A stretch of 64,000 bases of DNA from Bacteroidaceae bacterium (GTDB lineage Bacteria > Bacteroidota > Bacteroidia > Bacteroidales > Bacteroidaceae): the NCBI GenBank assembly GCA_017645305.1, contig JAGCPD010000067.1, positions 54,536-118,535 on the forward strand. The letters run 5' to 3'. The notes under the pieces are model-generated. The model did no database searches, was not told the origin of the DNA, and saw nothing but the letters and a program-made list of their open reading frames with translations. Both the position numbers and the translations under genes were made by a program. Position 1 is the first letter of the stretch. The number at the start of each line of letters is the position of its first letter. Below are positions 15,646 to 24,459 of the stretch, one piece after another.

Positions 15646-16323
15646 TTTCGCGTAGCGGCGGATAAAGGTGCGGAAGAAATTAATATCATCCAGACTCTTT
15701 CTCGTAACAGAGATTTCTTTCTTCCCCTTATACACAATCACTTCACATGCATAGGGATTCTGTTCAAAATAACGCTTGATGCTACGAGCCAAAGTGCCAG
15801 GATTGTAATCGGCAGTCATGTGCAAGAACACACGGTTTGTCTGACCAATAGATTCTGACAATCGATTACCCACAGAGTTCTTTCCTGTAATAGTCTTAAG
15901 GTCAAACATCTTATAAACAACGCCCTTGCGTTCGAAGATAAAATCTGCCGTTCTGATTCCTTTCGGATTAGGCAATATATAGACGCGATAGCCATGCTCC
16001 GCAGCCTTGCGTGCTGCATTAATCAAGTTGTCGAAATCTTCACTCTGTTCGCTAATGGCACTGAAAATATTGGTTTCACCCTCTATGGGATGGAAGTCAC
16101 CATAATAGACTATCTGTTTCAGCTGATTGATAAACTGGGCACCTTTCAGGTTATGCAAATCATGCAACTCGTCAGCCATACCTCTCCATGAGGCCTCCGC
16201 TACCACCAGCACTGAGCCCTCTTCTTCATAAGGTTCAAACTCAAAGATGTAATTGTCGGTTATTGTCGGACTCATGAAATGAGTAAAATATAGCATGTAG
16301 TGCTCTGCCCAGCAGCTCCGCAC
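15643..16323 (-). CDS. nuclease-like protein, CdiA C-terminal tRNase-domain type
   Basis: The frame is open to a GTG at 16323; ATG at 16275 (MSPTITDNYIF) is also plausible. Up to 226 residues. The C-terminal ~100 residues contain TADFIFERKGVVYKMFDLKTITGK, a D...DLK pattern of PD-(D/E)XK-like nucleases. NRLSESIGQTNRVFLHMTADYNP and RYFEQNPYACEVIVYKGKKEI follow, as in the tRNase toxin domains at the ends of CdiA or phage head proteins. No delivery domain is fused, and no obvious immunity gene is adjacent. The promoter at 16365-16396 is specific to this gene. The assignment rests on my recognition of the pattern; a PDDEXK-fold enzyme of another family is the main alternative. Confidence 0.6.
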   Translation of the reverse strand: MRSCWAEHYMLYFTHFMSPTITDNYIFEFEPYEEEGSVLVVAEASWRGMADELHDLHNLKGAQFINQLKQIVYYGDFHPIEGETNIFSAISEQSEDFDNLINAARKAAEHGYRVYILPNPKGIRTADFIFERKGVVYKMFDLKTITGKNSVGNRLSESIGQTNRVFLHMTADYNPGTLARSIKRYFEQNPYACEVIVYKGKKEISVTRKSLDDINFFRTFIRRYAK

Positions 16324-16364
16324 ATCACAATGTACATCTATACCAGAATGAGCAGTTTACGTTG

Positions 16365-16396
16365 CAAATATACTACGATGTGCGATACTTACCAAA
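16365..16396 (-). promoter_or_regulatory. promoter of the nuclease-like gene
   Basis: Minus-strand TTTG (16396-16393), exactly 20 bp, TATATTTG (16372-16365). Confidence 0.65.
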
Positions 16397-16453
16397 AATT
16401 TGAAAGAAAAACCGAATTTGCATGGGCAAAATGCAAAGTTTAAGTCGCATTTT

Positions 16454-16491
16454 GCAGGGTGCTCTGGGGCTGATGGAAATTGGTAACCATC
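16454..16491. repeat. 38-bp direct repeat, left copy
   Basis: Identical over 38 bases, same orientation, to 28152-28189 inside queA. Here it is intergenic, 11 bases beyond the 3' end of the symporter gene. The flanking 9-bp inverted repeat GCAAAATGC/GCATTTTGC (about 16426-16455) adjoins it. The two copies bracket the mannan locus. Confidence 0.95.
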
Positions 16492-16502
16492 CTATTATTG
16501 TA

Positions 16503-17927
16503 TTACCTATGTTCCACTCGATATTGTTTTAATTGCTCATTTATTTCTTCAACACGCTTGGTGGTTAGGGGATAGAAATGGCAGACACCAATGGCGACAA
16601 CAGCCACGGTGGCGGGGATGAAGGACATCAGGTAGCGGAGGCAGAGGAGAGCGGACTCGGGCTGGGTGATGAGGGCTTGGGCTGCCAACTGTTCATCGGT
16701 ACGCGGTACGTAGCCACAGGCGGAGAGGAGCCATAGAACAGCCGCACCGCCAATGGCACCCCCAAACTTCTGCGCCATCGAACTGGAAGAGAAAATGAGG
16801 CCTGTGGAGGCTGTCTTGTATCGCAATTCGGCGTAGTCGCTGACGTCTGCATACATCGACCAGATGAGAGGCGACATCATACCCGTGAGGATGCTGATGA
16901 GGACCTGGAAAAGGAGCATGAGCCAGAAACCTGTGAGCGAAACAGGGATGAAGAAGAAGGCGACACTCAACACCAAGAGGACGGCATTGACAGCCATAAA
17001 CAGCGACTTCTTGCCAAGGAGACGAGCAAGGGGAACGGTGCAAGCCACGCCTACCATGTTCGAGACTTCGCCTACGCTGAGGAAAAGGCCTGCGTAGAAG
17101 AGTATTGAGAATTGAGAATTGACAATTGATAATTTGAGAACCCTGTCAAAGCCGATAATGTCGGCAAAGTAATACGCAACTGTGGCTCCTCGGACGGTAC
17201 AGAAGAGATTAAAACAGAGGGCAGCACCGATGAGTAGCCACCACGGACGGTTGGAAAGGAGCGAACGGAAGTCTTTGCCTATGCTGACGGTGGAGACGGT
17301 TTTCAGCCGTTCACGTGTGAGGGCAAAAGTGAGCAGGAAGAGCACGAAGCATGCGGTAGCAATGACCATCATGGCGTGCTGCCAAGCGAGAGAGGTAGCA
17401 CCACCTCCTGCCTTGAAGAAATTCACCAGCGGTTCCCATGCTGCCAAAGCAACAAATGAACCACCATAGGCAAAGAACATACGGAAAGAGGAAAAGACGG
17501 TCTTCTCCTGCGAGTCGTCGGTCATCACTCCCAGCATAGCTCCGTACGGCACATTGATAGCCGTGTAGATGGTCATCATGAGGATATAGGTGACATAGGC
17601 ATAAATGAGTTTGGCCCCATACGACCAGTCGGGCGTGGTGAACAGCAGGATGCCCGCGATGCTGAACAATGGTGCCACCCAGAGCAGATAGGGCCGGTAC
17701 TTCCCCCAGCGGGTCTGCGTGCGGTCTGCAACAATGCCCATCATGGGGTCGCTAACAGCATCCCAGATGCGGGTGACGAGTACCAACACGCCTGCATCTA
17801 CAAGGCTCAGCCCAAAGACATTGGAGTAGAAGAAGGGCAGATAGTACGAGAACACTTTCCAAAACATCGACGATGACATGTCGCCGAAGCCGTAACCAAC
17901 GAAATTTACTATTTGACGATTTATCAT
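16503..17927 (-). CDS. MFS sugar symporter, GPH family
   Basis: This 474-residue membrane protein has 12 predicted transmembrane segments and the marks of glycoside-pentoside-hexuronide:cation symporters: RIWDAVSDPMMGIVADRTQTRWGKYRPYLLW in the first third and YTAINVPYGAMLG after it. It is the last gene of the mannan operon, starting at the base next to the GH130 stop codon, and would import mannobiose or mannosylglucose across the inner membrane, as proposed for the equivalent gene beside GH130 in Bacteroides mannan loci. An insert of about 13 residues (LSIVNSQFSIL) near residue 265 comes from a repetitive AT-rich tract at 17104-17140 and has no counterpart in typical family members. Confidence 0.85.
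   Translation of the reverse strand: MINRQIVNFVGYGFGDMSSSMFWKVFSYYLPFFYSNVFGLSLVDAGVLVLVTRIWDAVSDPMMGIVADRTQTRWGKYRPYLLWVAPLFSIAGILLFTTPDWSYGAKLIYAYVTYILMMTIYTAINVPYGAMLGVMTDDSQEKTVFSSFRMFFAYGGSFVALAAWEPLVNFFKAGGGATSLAWQHAMMVIATACFVLFLLTFALTRERLKTVSTVSIGKDFRSLLSNRPWWLLIGAALCFNLFCTVRGATVAYYFADIIGFDRVLKLSIVNSQFSILFYAGLFLSVGEVSNMVGVACTVPLARLLGKKSLFMAVNAVLLVLSVAFFFIPVSLTGFWLMLLFQVLISILTGMMSPLIWSMYADVSDYAELRYKTASTGLIFSSSSMAQKFGGAIGGAAVLWLLSACGYVPRTDEQLAAQALITQPESALLCLRYLMSFIPATVAVVAIGVCHFYPLTTKRVEEINEQLKQYRVEHR
17104..17140. repeat. ATTGAGAATTGA repeat tract inside the symporter gene
   Basis: Degenerate 9-10 bp repeats (ATTGAGAATTGAGAATTG, then ACAATTGATAATTTGAG) lie within coding sequence and keep the frame. 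Similar AATTGA words are typical of intergenic repeats in Prevotella-like genomes. Confidence 0.7.
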
Positions 17928-19121
17928 TTACGATTTACTTGTCTTCTTGTTTATAGCAATCAGCCGTTTGATGGTTTCCACGCTGGCTCTTGTTGAGAGT
18001 CCATCCTCGGGGGTGTTCATGCAATAGTCAACGAGACGGTCGAGGGAACTGACTGCCACATGGAGGCGGGTGTCGGCAGTGGCATAATAGATGAGGACAC
18101 GCCCGTCGTCGTCAAGTATCCATCCGTTGGAGAAGGCAACGTTCATCACGTCGCCCACGTATTCCTTTCCCTCGGGTACCAAGAACCAGCCGCCAGGTTG
18201 GGCTATCACACGTGTGGGGTCATCGAGGGCTGTCATATACATATACAGTACGTAGCGCAGTCCGTCGGCTGTGCCGCGCACTCCGTGAGCCAGATGCAGC
18301 CAGCCTTTCTGTGTCTTCAGCGGTGCCGGTCCTTCGCCGTTCTTCACCTCCTGGATGGTATGATAGTGTCGCGGATTGATGATGATTTCCTCCTTCACCT
18401 CTGCATGGGTGATGTCTTCCACCAACGCCCAACCGATACCTCCACCGCTGCCGGTGTCAATGAATCCATCCTGGGGGCGGGTGTAGAAAGCATAAAGCCC
18501 CCTCCCCACCTCCCCCATGGGGGAGGAGATGAATTCTGGATGAAGCACGACATTGCGTTGCTGACTGCGGCTTTTGAGGTCGGGCAGACGTTCCCATTTG
18601 ACGAGGTCCTTCGTGCGAGCGATGGCGGCAGTTGCGGTGGCGGCACTGAGATTGCCGGGCTGTGAATCATCGTGTCGTTCGGCACAGAACACACCGTAAA
18701 TCCAACCGTCCTCGTGCTGTGTCAGGCGCATATCATAGACATTGGTGGCGGGGATGAGGTCTTCGGGCATCGTGATGGGTTCGTCCCAGAAACGGAAGTT
18801 GTCGATGCCATTGGGACTCTCGGCCACGGCAAAGAAGCTCTTGCGGTCTGCACCCTCCACACGGCACACCAACAGGTAGCGGCCACCCAGCTTGATGGCA
18901 CCGGCATTCAGCACGGCATTCATCATGATGCGCTGCATCAGATAGGGGTTGTCCTTTTCCGAGAAATCATAACGCCACTCCAAAGGCGTATGCTCGGCTG
19001 TCAGTATGGGATATTGATAGCGTTCGTAGATACCGTTTCCCCACTCCTCGGGTTCATTCTTCATTGCAAGCAACGCTTCGTGCCGTTCAATCAGCTGCTT
19101 CTTTCGTAATTCGTAGTTCAT
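17928..19121 (-). CDS. GH130 4-O-beta-D-mannosyl-D-glucose phosphorylase
   Basis: This 397-residue cytoplasmic enzyme matches GH130 subfamily 1. ATNVYDMRL holds the catalytic Asp (residue 130), which corresponds to Asp131 described for the Bacteroides fragilis enzyme. Further family segments are [38 protein letters not shown] and [10 protein letters not shown]. It would phosphorolyse mannosyl-glucose to mannose-1-phosphate and glucose. Its substrate would be made by the AGE-family epimerase encoded at 26728-27975. A 12-residue insert between HPEF and YAFYTRPQ comes from a GC-rich palindromic repeat (18497-18530). A -7 box (19129-19136) allows expression apart from GH36. The alternative activity is mannobiose phosphorylase. 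Confidence 0.88.
   Translation of the reverse strand: MNYELRKKQLIERHEALLAMKNEPEEWGNGIYERYQYPILTAEHTPLEWRYDFSEKDNPYLMQRIMMNAVLNAGAIKLGGRYLLVCRVEGADRKSFFAVAESPNGIDNFRFWDEPITMPEDLIPATNVYDMRLTQHEDGWIYGVFCAERHDDSQPGNLSAATATAAIARTKDLVKWERLPDLKSRSQQRNVVLHPEFISSPMGEVGRGLYAFYTRPQDGFIDTGSGGGIGWALVEDITHAEVKEEIIINPRHYHTIQEVKNGEGPAPLKTQKGWLHLAHGVRGTADGLRYVLYMYMTALDDPTRVIAQPGGWFLVPEGKEYVGDVMNVAFSNGWILDDDGRVLIYYATADTRLHVAVSSLDRLVDYCMNTPEDGLSTRASVETIKRLIAINKKTSKS
18497..18530. repeat. GC-rich palindromic repeat inside GH130
   Basis: Contains the perfect 18-bp palindrome CCTCCCCCATGGGGGAGG (18509-18526) flanked by CCCCTCCCCA. Its composition contrasts sharply with its surroundings. It adds about 12 residues ([12 protein letters not shown]) without breaking the frame. 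Confidence 0.75.
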
Positions 19122-19128
19122 TATAATG

Positions 19129-19136
19129 CAAAGATA
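19129..19136 (-). promoter_or_regulatory. -7 box of the GH130-symporter unit
   Basis: Minus-strand TATCTTTG only seven bases before the GH130 ATG, so the mRNA would be nearly leaderless. The repeat tract just upstream (AATGGTCAATG words, 19139-19170) supplies TTGACC near the -33 position. Confidence 0.5.
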
Positions 19137-19156
19137 AAATGGTCAATGTTTAATGG

Positions 19157-21340
19157 TCAATGTTCAATGAAAAACACACGGCTGGCATATTCCTCGCGGA
19201 GGGGGACTTCGAGGCCAACCTCCATGAGGAAACGACCGCTAAACCTTTTGCCTGAGAGCGAACAGGGCTTCTGCCCTACGCGCACGTTTTTCTCTGTCAG
19301 GGTGTATGTGGCATCGGGATTGAGTCCAGCCAATCGGATGCGAGGAAGCGGCTGGTCGTAGTAGTTGTCAATCTTATAAACGAATAGAACACCTTGGCTG
19401 CTGGCATCGTTGGCATACATCAGCGAGGCAACGCCCTTGCGGTCATAAGGTGAGATGAGACGATAGAGATTGCCAGTCTGCACGACAGGACGCAGCTGCT
19501 TGTAGTCGGCCATGCAGGTGGATGTCTGCTGACGCTCCACGTCGGTCATGTCTTTGGGCTGCAATTCAATGCCGAGACGTCCGGACATGGCGACATCGCA
19601 ACGGAACTTGATGGGGATGACCCTGCCGCCTGTGTTCCAATACGGACAATGATTGATGTGACACGCCATTGCATTGGCAGGGAAGAACATCGAAGTTCCC
19701 CATTGGATATAGACGCGCTGCAGGGCATCAGTGTTGTCCGAAGTCCAGAACTCGTCGAAGTAGGGGAGTAGTCCGTAGTTGGCGCGACCGCCACCCGAAG
19801 CACAATCCTGAATTACGACGTCGGGATACTTGGCACGGATGCGTTGCAACGTCTTGAGCAAGCCAAGGTGGTAATCGACGTAAAGGTTCTGCTGGCGGTT
19901 CATGGGCAGATAGAGCGAGCCGAAATTCTGGATGGAGGCATTGGCATCCCACTTGATATATGCTATCTCTGGATTCTGGATGAGCAGGTCATCAACAACC
20001 TTAAATACGAAGTCCTGCACCAGGGGATTGGTCATGTCGAGTACCAATTGTGTGCCTCCACGCCCTAATTTCAGCTCGCGTCCTTTTGTCTGCAAAACCC
20101 ATTCGGGATGCTGCTCGAAGAGTTCACTTTTTGTATTCACCATCTCCGGCTCTATCCAAATGCCAAACTTGATGCCACGTTCACGGGCTGCCTTTGTCAG
20201 TACTCCGAGTCCACCTGGCAGCTTGTTCTTATCTACCACCCAATCGCCCAGACTGGAGGTGTCGTCCTTACGGGGATATTTGTCGCCAAACCATCCGTCG
20301 TCCATGACGAAGAGTTCACCACCGAACTTGCTGATATCATCCATCATGGCAATCATGCGGGCCTCGTCGATGTTGAAATAGAGTCCTTCCCACGAATTGA
20401 GCAGGATGTCGCCCGTCTTCATCCCCCTATGCAGCATGCCTTCTGTGCGTGCCCAGCGGTGGAAGTTACGGCTGGCTCCGCTCAAACCCTCGCCAGAGAA
20501 GGTAAGAGCCAGATGCGGCGTCTCAAACGTCTGCTTCGGGTCGAGAATGTATTCGCTGGATTGCGGGTCGATGCCGGCATAGAAGTGGTGTTCCCTATGT
20601 GAAATGGTATTGAAACGGAGTTCGAAGTTTCCACTCCAGCACAGGGCAGCACCTATGACGCGGCCTCTATTCTCCTGTGGCCTTCCGTCGAGAGAGACCA
20701 TCACTTCGGGCGCATCGAGATGGGCATTTCGCGTTCCGTCGGTATTGCGGATGGTTTTTACACCACCCGTCAGGGGTTCCGATGTCGGTTCTGTCTCTGC
20801 CGCCCAGTTGCCGTGCATGTGAGTAATCCATACATCACCTTGGCGCAAGACCAGATGCCCCGAATCGTAACGTTTCAGGGTGATGGCCTTCTTTTCTGCG
20901 TTCTCTATTTCCGTCCACGTTTCGATGATATCTACACGGTTGTACGCCTTGTAGAAAACCTTAACCGTGACAGGTTGCAATTTGTCCTGCATCGTGAAGA
21001 TATGAGTCTTTGAAGTGTCCTCCACTTTCAACTCATAATCCTCCACTTTCAACTCCAGATTCAAATCCCCGTCGGCATGAAGTACCTGCAGGGCTGGCAG
21101 CTGTACCATATCCACCGTACCAAAGGCAGGCAAAGCCGATGCGTTGAGGTCGACACCAGCATCGCGCAACTCTTGCAAACTGGTAACACGCGGGCCATAG
21201 TAGGCCATGCGGAGGTCTCGACCTTCTCCGGCATGCAGAAGAAGCATGGTGTTCGGAGTCTCTATGCTCACATCGCCACTCCATGCAGCGGCACTCAATG
21301 TTCCCATGAATGGGAGCAGAAGCAGAATTAACCTTTTCAT
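19157..21340 (-). CDS. GH36 alpha-galactosidase
   Basis: This 727-residue protein has a signal peptide (MKRLILLLLPFMGTLSAAA) and is probably periplasmic. Catalytic landmarks of GH36 are intact: YIKWDAN carries the nucleophile Asp (about residue 468), and WTSDNTDA carries the acid/base Asp (about 530). GGELFVMDDGWFG, GIKFGIWIEPEMV and QDCASGGGR are also present. It would remove alpha-1,6-galactosyl branches from galactomannan oligosaccharides. In the N-terminal domain a 17-bp sequence is duplicated with 21-bp period (21018-21034, 21039-21055), encoding ELKVEDYELKVED. The gene stops inside an AATGGTCAATG repeat tract. It is third in the mannan operon. Confidence 0.9.
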   Translation of the reverse strand: MKRLILLLLPFMGTLSAAAWSGDVSIETPNTMLLLHAGEGRDLRMAYYGPRVTSLQELRDAGVDLNASALPAFGTVDMVQLPALQVLHADGDLNLELKVEDYELKVEDTSKTHIFTMQDKLQPVTVKVFYKAYNRVDIIETWTEIENAEKKAITLKRYDSGHLVLRQGDVWITHMHGNWAAETEPTSEPLTGGVKTIRNTDGTRNAHLDAPEVMVSLDGRPQENRGRVIGAALCWSGNFELRFNTISHREHHFYAGIDPQSSEYILDPKQTFETPHLALTFSGEGLSGASRNFHRWARTEGMLHRGMKTGDILLNSWEGLYFNIDEARMIAMMDDISKFGGELFVMDDGWFGDKYPRKDDTSSLGDWVVDKNKLPGGLGVLTKAARERGIKFGIWIEPEMVNTKSELFEQHPEWVLQTKGRELKLGRGGTQLVLDMTNPLVQDFVFKVVDDLLIQNPEIAYIKWDANASIQNFGSLYLPMNRQQNLYVDYHLGLLKTLQRIRAKYPDVVIQDCASGGGRANYGLLPYFDEFWTSDNTDALQRVYIQWGTSMFFPANAMACHINHCPYWNTGGRVIPIKFRCDVAMSGRLGIELQPKDMTDVERQQTSTCMADYKQLRPVVQTGNLYRLISPYDRKGVASLMYANDASSQGVLFVYKIDNYYDQPLPRIRLAGLNPDATYTLTEKNVRVGQKPCSLSGKRFSGRFLMEVGLEVPLREEYASRVFFIEH
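21018..21055. repeat. duplicated 17-mer inside GH36
   Basis: TCCTCCACTTTCAACTC occurs at 21018-21034 and 21039-21055. The 21-bp period keeps the frame and gives LKVEDYELKVED. Confidence 0.8.
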
Positions 21341-21381
21341 ATTTTTAGTAAATGGTAAATAATAAATGGTAAATAGTAAAT
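21341..21381. repeat. TAAATGGTAAAT repeat tract between GH36 and GH59-GH26
   Basis: The whole 41-bp gap is made of TAAATGGTAAATAATAAATGG-like words, another example of the boundary repeats. Confidence 0.7.
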
Positions 21382-24300
21382 CTACTCGATGTCTTTAAGC
21401 ATGAGAATCCTCTTGTCCTCGACCATCTTACGGAAGTCAGGAGCATCTTTGGTCGATGGTGCCGGGGCAAAGTAATGTTTTTCGTTGAAGTTGCGCCAGA
21501 CGAGGAAGTAGCTGAGGGGATATTTCTCAAGTTGTGGTTTCAGCACGTGCGTCCACCACGTTGGGTCGGGAAGATTCTGATAACCACATTCCGTGAGGGC
21601 CACGAGGCGCCCCGTTTTCTTGGCAAACTCGCAGAACATGGTGAGGTCCTTGTTTAGTGTGCTGATGAAGGCTTGCTCGTCACTGGACTGCTGATAAGCA
21701 TCGAGGCCGATGATATCCACGCGGTCATCACCTGGGTAGGAATCCATGTCATCGTCTTTCATACCGAAGTTGGGACTCCAGCTCCATACGATGTTCGTCA
21801 AGCCGTCTGCCAGCAGTTTGTCTTGCAGACAGTTCCACAGAGCCTTGTATTCCTGTGCGGTGCAGAGGCCCTTGCCCCACCAGAACCAGCCGCCGCTGTT
21901 CTCGTGCCAGGGACGGAAAATGACGGGTACAGACTGGCCATGCTCATCCTTCAGCGAGCGAAGGAAGTTGGAGAGGTGCTGCATCCACTGTTGGAACTTC
22001 TGATGCTGACTGCCGCCCGGGAGAATGCTGCGAACGGTGTTGGCATTCTTGTTGTCCCACGCTGTGCCACCCGTTAGTGGATTACGCGGATGCCAAGAGA
22101 TAGTAGCGATGCCACCGCGACGCACATGTGCCAGCAACTCTTCTCGGAGGCGGACGAAGGGTACGCTATCCAGACTCTTGGTGTCGCCCATCTCGATGCC
22201 GCCAAGCTCGAAGCCCATTACGGCAGGGTAGTCACCACAGACTGCCAGCACATCCGAGCGACCACGGTCCCACTGCCAGCCGAGGCCATAGAACGGGTCG
22301 TCTTGATGGCCAAACATAATGCCGCGGGTACTGAGGTCTTTCAGGCGCTGGAGCAAGACCTCTCTGCCATGCACACGCATCGGGTAGGGTGGTTGAATTG
22401 CGGGAACGGTGGTTTGCGTGGCCTTTGTGCGGCCGATGGGCACTATCTTCAAGTTATCAAAATATGGAGTAGAGACGCGGCGCTCTTTCAAAGGAGCTAT
22501 CAAGCCTGCCATGCCCTTGCCGTAGTGATCCGATGTGGCCTTTACCACTTCGATTCCATCGACGTAGCCAGAGATGCGGTCACCCTCGAAACGAAGCCTG
22601 AGGTTGTGCCATTGCAGAGCCGTTATGCCGCTTACTTCTTTCTCGTCCAACGTGTATTCGCCTCCAACCTCTACGTCCTTTCTGGCGAGGATGATGGCTT
22701 GCTGTTCCTTGTCGCCAATGAGTTCTTTCTTGTCGAGCTTTCCGCGGGTGAGGATGAGCGTTACCTTCCCATTGTCATCCATCTTCAGATAGTAACCCTT
22801 GGCCCAGATGCCATAGCCAGAACCCACGTCGCAGAGGCGACCCATTACGCCGGCCTCATCGCCGGGATTGAGATATACGTCAGCACTGATTTCGTAGTCC
22901 TGCCAGTCTGCATCGCCAAGGATGGTGTAGTGATGCCATTCGGGGGCCCAGCTGAGGGTGTGGGAGCCTACGGTTTGGCGGAGGCAAAGGCCATCACGTG
23001 AGGGTGCTGGCTTTAGTTCATAGCACCCAATCAAATCTGCCAAGTAATGTGGCAGATAGCCCCACTCGGAGGGATTCTTGTACTGCTCAAAGTTGTCCTC
23101 GTAGGGAATGGGGAAGGGTTGGGAGTCGGGAATGTCGTCAAACGTCCCTTTCTGCTGCCCTGTTGTTGTGGAAAGGGAATAGACAGCGTTTGGTTTCAAA
23201 GTGATGGAGAAGCTGCCGCCTCGCGGTGTGATGTCGTTCAAACGCACGAATTGCTGTTGCGCGTCGCTGTACCATACACAGAGTTTGCCTGTGGCAAGTC
23301 CGTCGGTCACCTCTATCTTAATCTTCTGTGCTTTCTTCGCCTCCTTCGTCTCGGCAATGATGCTATAGTCGCCCGTCTGCGGGTCGCGCATCGTCACCAT
23401 AGAACCACCGCCAGGCAAATTCAGACAACCATCGTCGATGTAGCGCCATCCCACACGGGTGAACTGGCCGTAGTGAGCATAGCCCCAAAGCGCTTCGCGT
23501 ACAAGGTAGTGGCCGCTCCACGGTTCCTGAGCAAGGAGCATCGGTGGTTCCTTGCTATAAGGCTCCAACGGATATGTAGCACCAATGTCATACCAGTTGA
23601 CGACCTTGGTTGCTCCGCTGATGATGTAGTTCTGATTGAAGCATTTCACGATGGAGATGAGGCAGTCGAAGCCAGGGAGATACACGTGGTCCTCGCTGTT
23701 CCAAATGGGCTTTCCCATGTCTTCTGCCTGCTTGCGTTGCTCTGGGGTAAGTTGTATTTCGCTGAACGTGTGGGCACAAACGACGTCGAGCGCATCCCTA
23801 AGTTCCGGGTCCTCCTGCATCCGCTTGAGAAAGTCCATCTTCTGACCGCCCCAGTTACCGAAGCCATGTAGTTTTACGTCGCGAAAACCACGTTCGTTCA
23901 TGGCTCTGCGCAGATGCTTGGCGAAGTCGGCATTCCATCCCTTCTCGTTGTGGCAGCCTAAGGCATCCAGTTCCAGACCGTGCACCTCACGTAGTCCCTG
24001 AAGCCAATCCACGTAGTAGTCCACCATATTGTCTGACCAATAATTGCCCACCCAGGCAGGGGCACTCCACGAAGTAGCGTCAAGGGCAAGAGCCGGATTA
24101 CGCCGTTTCGCCTCCTGCATCACCCACCACATATAGCCACGCAGGTAGTTGTGGTCGCCCTGATAGTGGCTATGGGAGGGCATCGAACCCTGCGTACTGT
24201 TACCGTCACCCGGCACTTCGACGAGGATTGTGCTAACGCTGGCCCCAAACATAGGCTTATAGACCATGTCCATGATCTGTGAGCGCTGAGGCTCAGGATA

Positions 24301-24459
24301 ATCCTTCAATAATACAGAAGTGGCACCGCCACCATTCACAGCTCCAATGCCGTCGAATTGCTTGCCTTTGGCGTTGGTGCTCAACTGAATGGTCTGCGCC
24401 TTAGCGCCACCAATGAATAGGCTCAATACTGCTCCAATTAGTAGATATCTCCTTGTCAT
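21382..24459 (-). CDS. GH59-GH26 two-catalytic-domain secreted enzyme
   Basis: This 1025-residue protein has a signal peptide (cut near AKA-QT, residue 22). Residues ~25-460 match GH59 galactocerebrosidase-type beta-galactosidases: FDGIGAVNGGGATS, DYPEPQRSQIMD, FGASVSTILVEVPGDG. The acid/base is Glu172 (CHNEKGW) and the nucleophile Glu256 (NSEDH). AQEPWSGHY follows. Residues ~470-670 form a lectin-like beta-sandwich (YEISADVYLNPGDEAGVMGR, YFDNLKIVPIG). Residues ~690-1020 are a GH26 beta-mannanase with acid/base Glu853 (FRPWHENSGGWFWWG) and nucleophile Glu957 (LTECGYQ). Both active sites look intact. It overlaps the upstream GH26 gene by 4 bases. Combined removal of beta-galactose and cleavage of mannan in one protein is the inference. 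Confidence 0.85.
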   Translation of the reverse strand: MTRRYLLIGAVLSLFIGGAKAQTIQLSTNAKGKQFDGIGAVNGGGATSVLLKDYPEPQRSQIMDMVYKPMFGASVSTILVEVPGDGNSTQGSMPSHSHYQGDHNYLRGYMWWVMQEAKRRNPALALDATSWSAPAWVGNYWSDNMVDYYVDWLQGLREVHGLELDALGCHNEKGWNADFAKHLRRAMNERGFRDVKLHGFGNWGGQKMDFLKRMQEDPELRDALDVVCAHTFSEIQLTPEQRKQAEDMGKPIWNSEDHVYLPGFDCLISIVKCFNQNYIISGATKVVNWYDIGATYPLEPYSKEPPMLLAQEPWSGHYLVREALWGYAHYGQFTRVGWRYIDDGCLNLPGGGSMVTMRDPQTGDYSIIAETKEAKKAQKIKIEVTDGLATGKLCVWYSDAQQQFVRLNDITPRGGSFSITLKPNAVYSLSTTTGQQKGTFDDIPDSQPFPIPYEDNFEQYKNPSEWGYLPHYLADLIGCYELKPAPSRDGLCLRQTVGSHTLSWAPEWHHYTILGDADWQDYEISADVYLNPGDEAGVMGRLCDVGSGYGIWAKGYYLKMDDNGKVTLILTRGKLDKKELIGDKEQQAIILARKDVEVGGEYTLDEKEVSGITALQWHNLRLRFEGDRISGYVDGIEVVKATSDHYGKGMAGLIAPLKERRVSTPYFDNLKIVPIGRTKATQTTVPAIQPPYPMRVHGREVLLQRLKDLSTRGIMFGHQDDPFYGLGWQWDRGRSDVLAVCGDYPAVMGFELGGIEMGDTKSLDSVPFVRLREELLAHVRRGGIATISWHPRNPLTGGTAWDNKNANTVRSILPGGSQHQKFQQWMQHLSNFLRSLKDEHGQSVPVIFRPWHENSGGWFWWGKGLCTAQEYKALWNCLQDKLLADGLTNIVWSWSPNFGMKDDDMDSYPGDDRVDIIGLDAYQQSSDEQAFISTLNKDLTMFCEFAKKTGRLVALTECGYQNLPDPTWWTHVLKPQLEKYPLSYFLVWRNFNEKHYFAPAPSTKDAPDFRKMVEDKRILMLKDIE

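Noticed and set aside
16365..16502. Integrase or transposase at the edge of the mannan locus
   Set aside because: I looked for one beside both 38-bp copies and found none in any frame.
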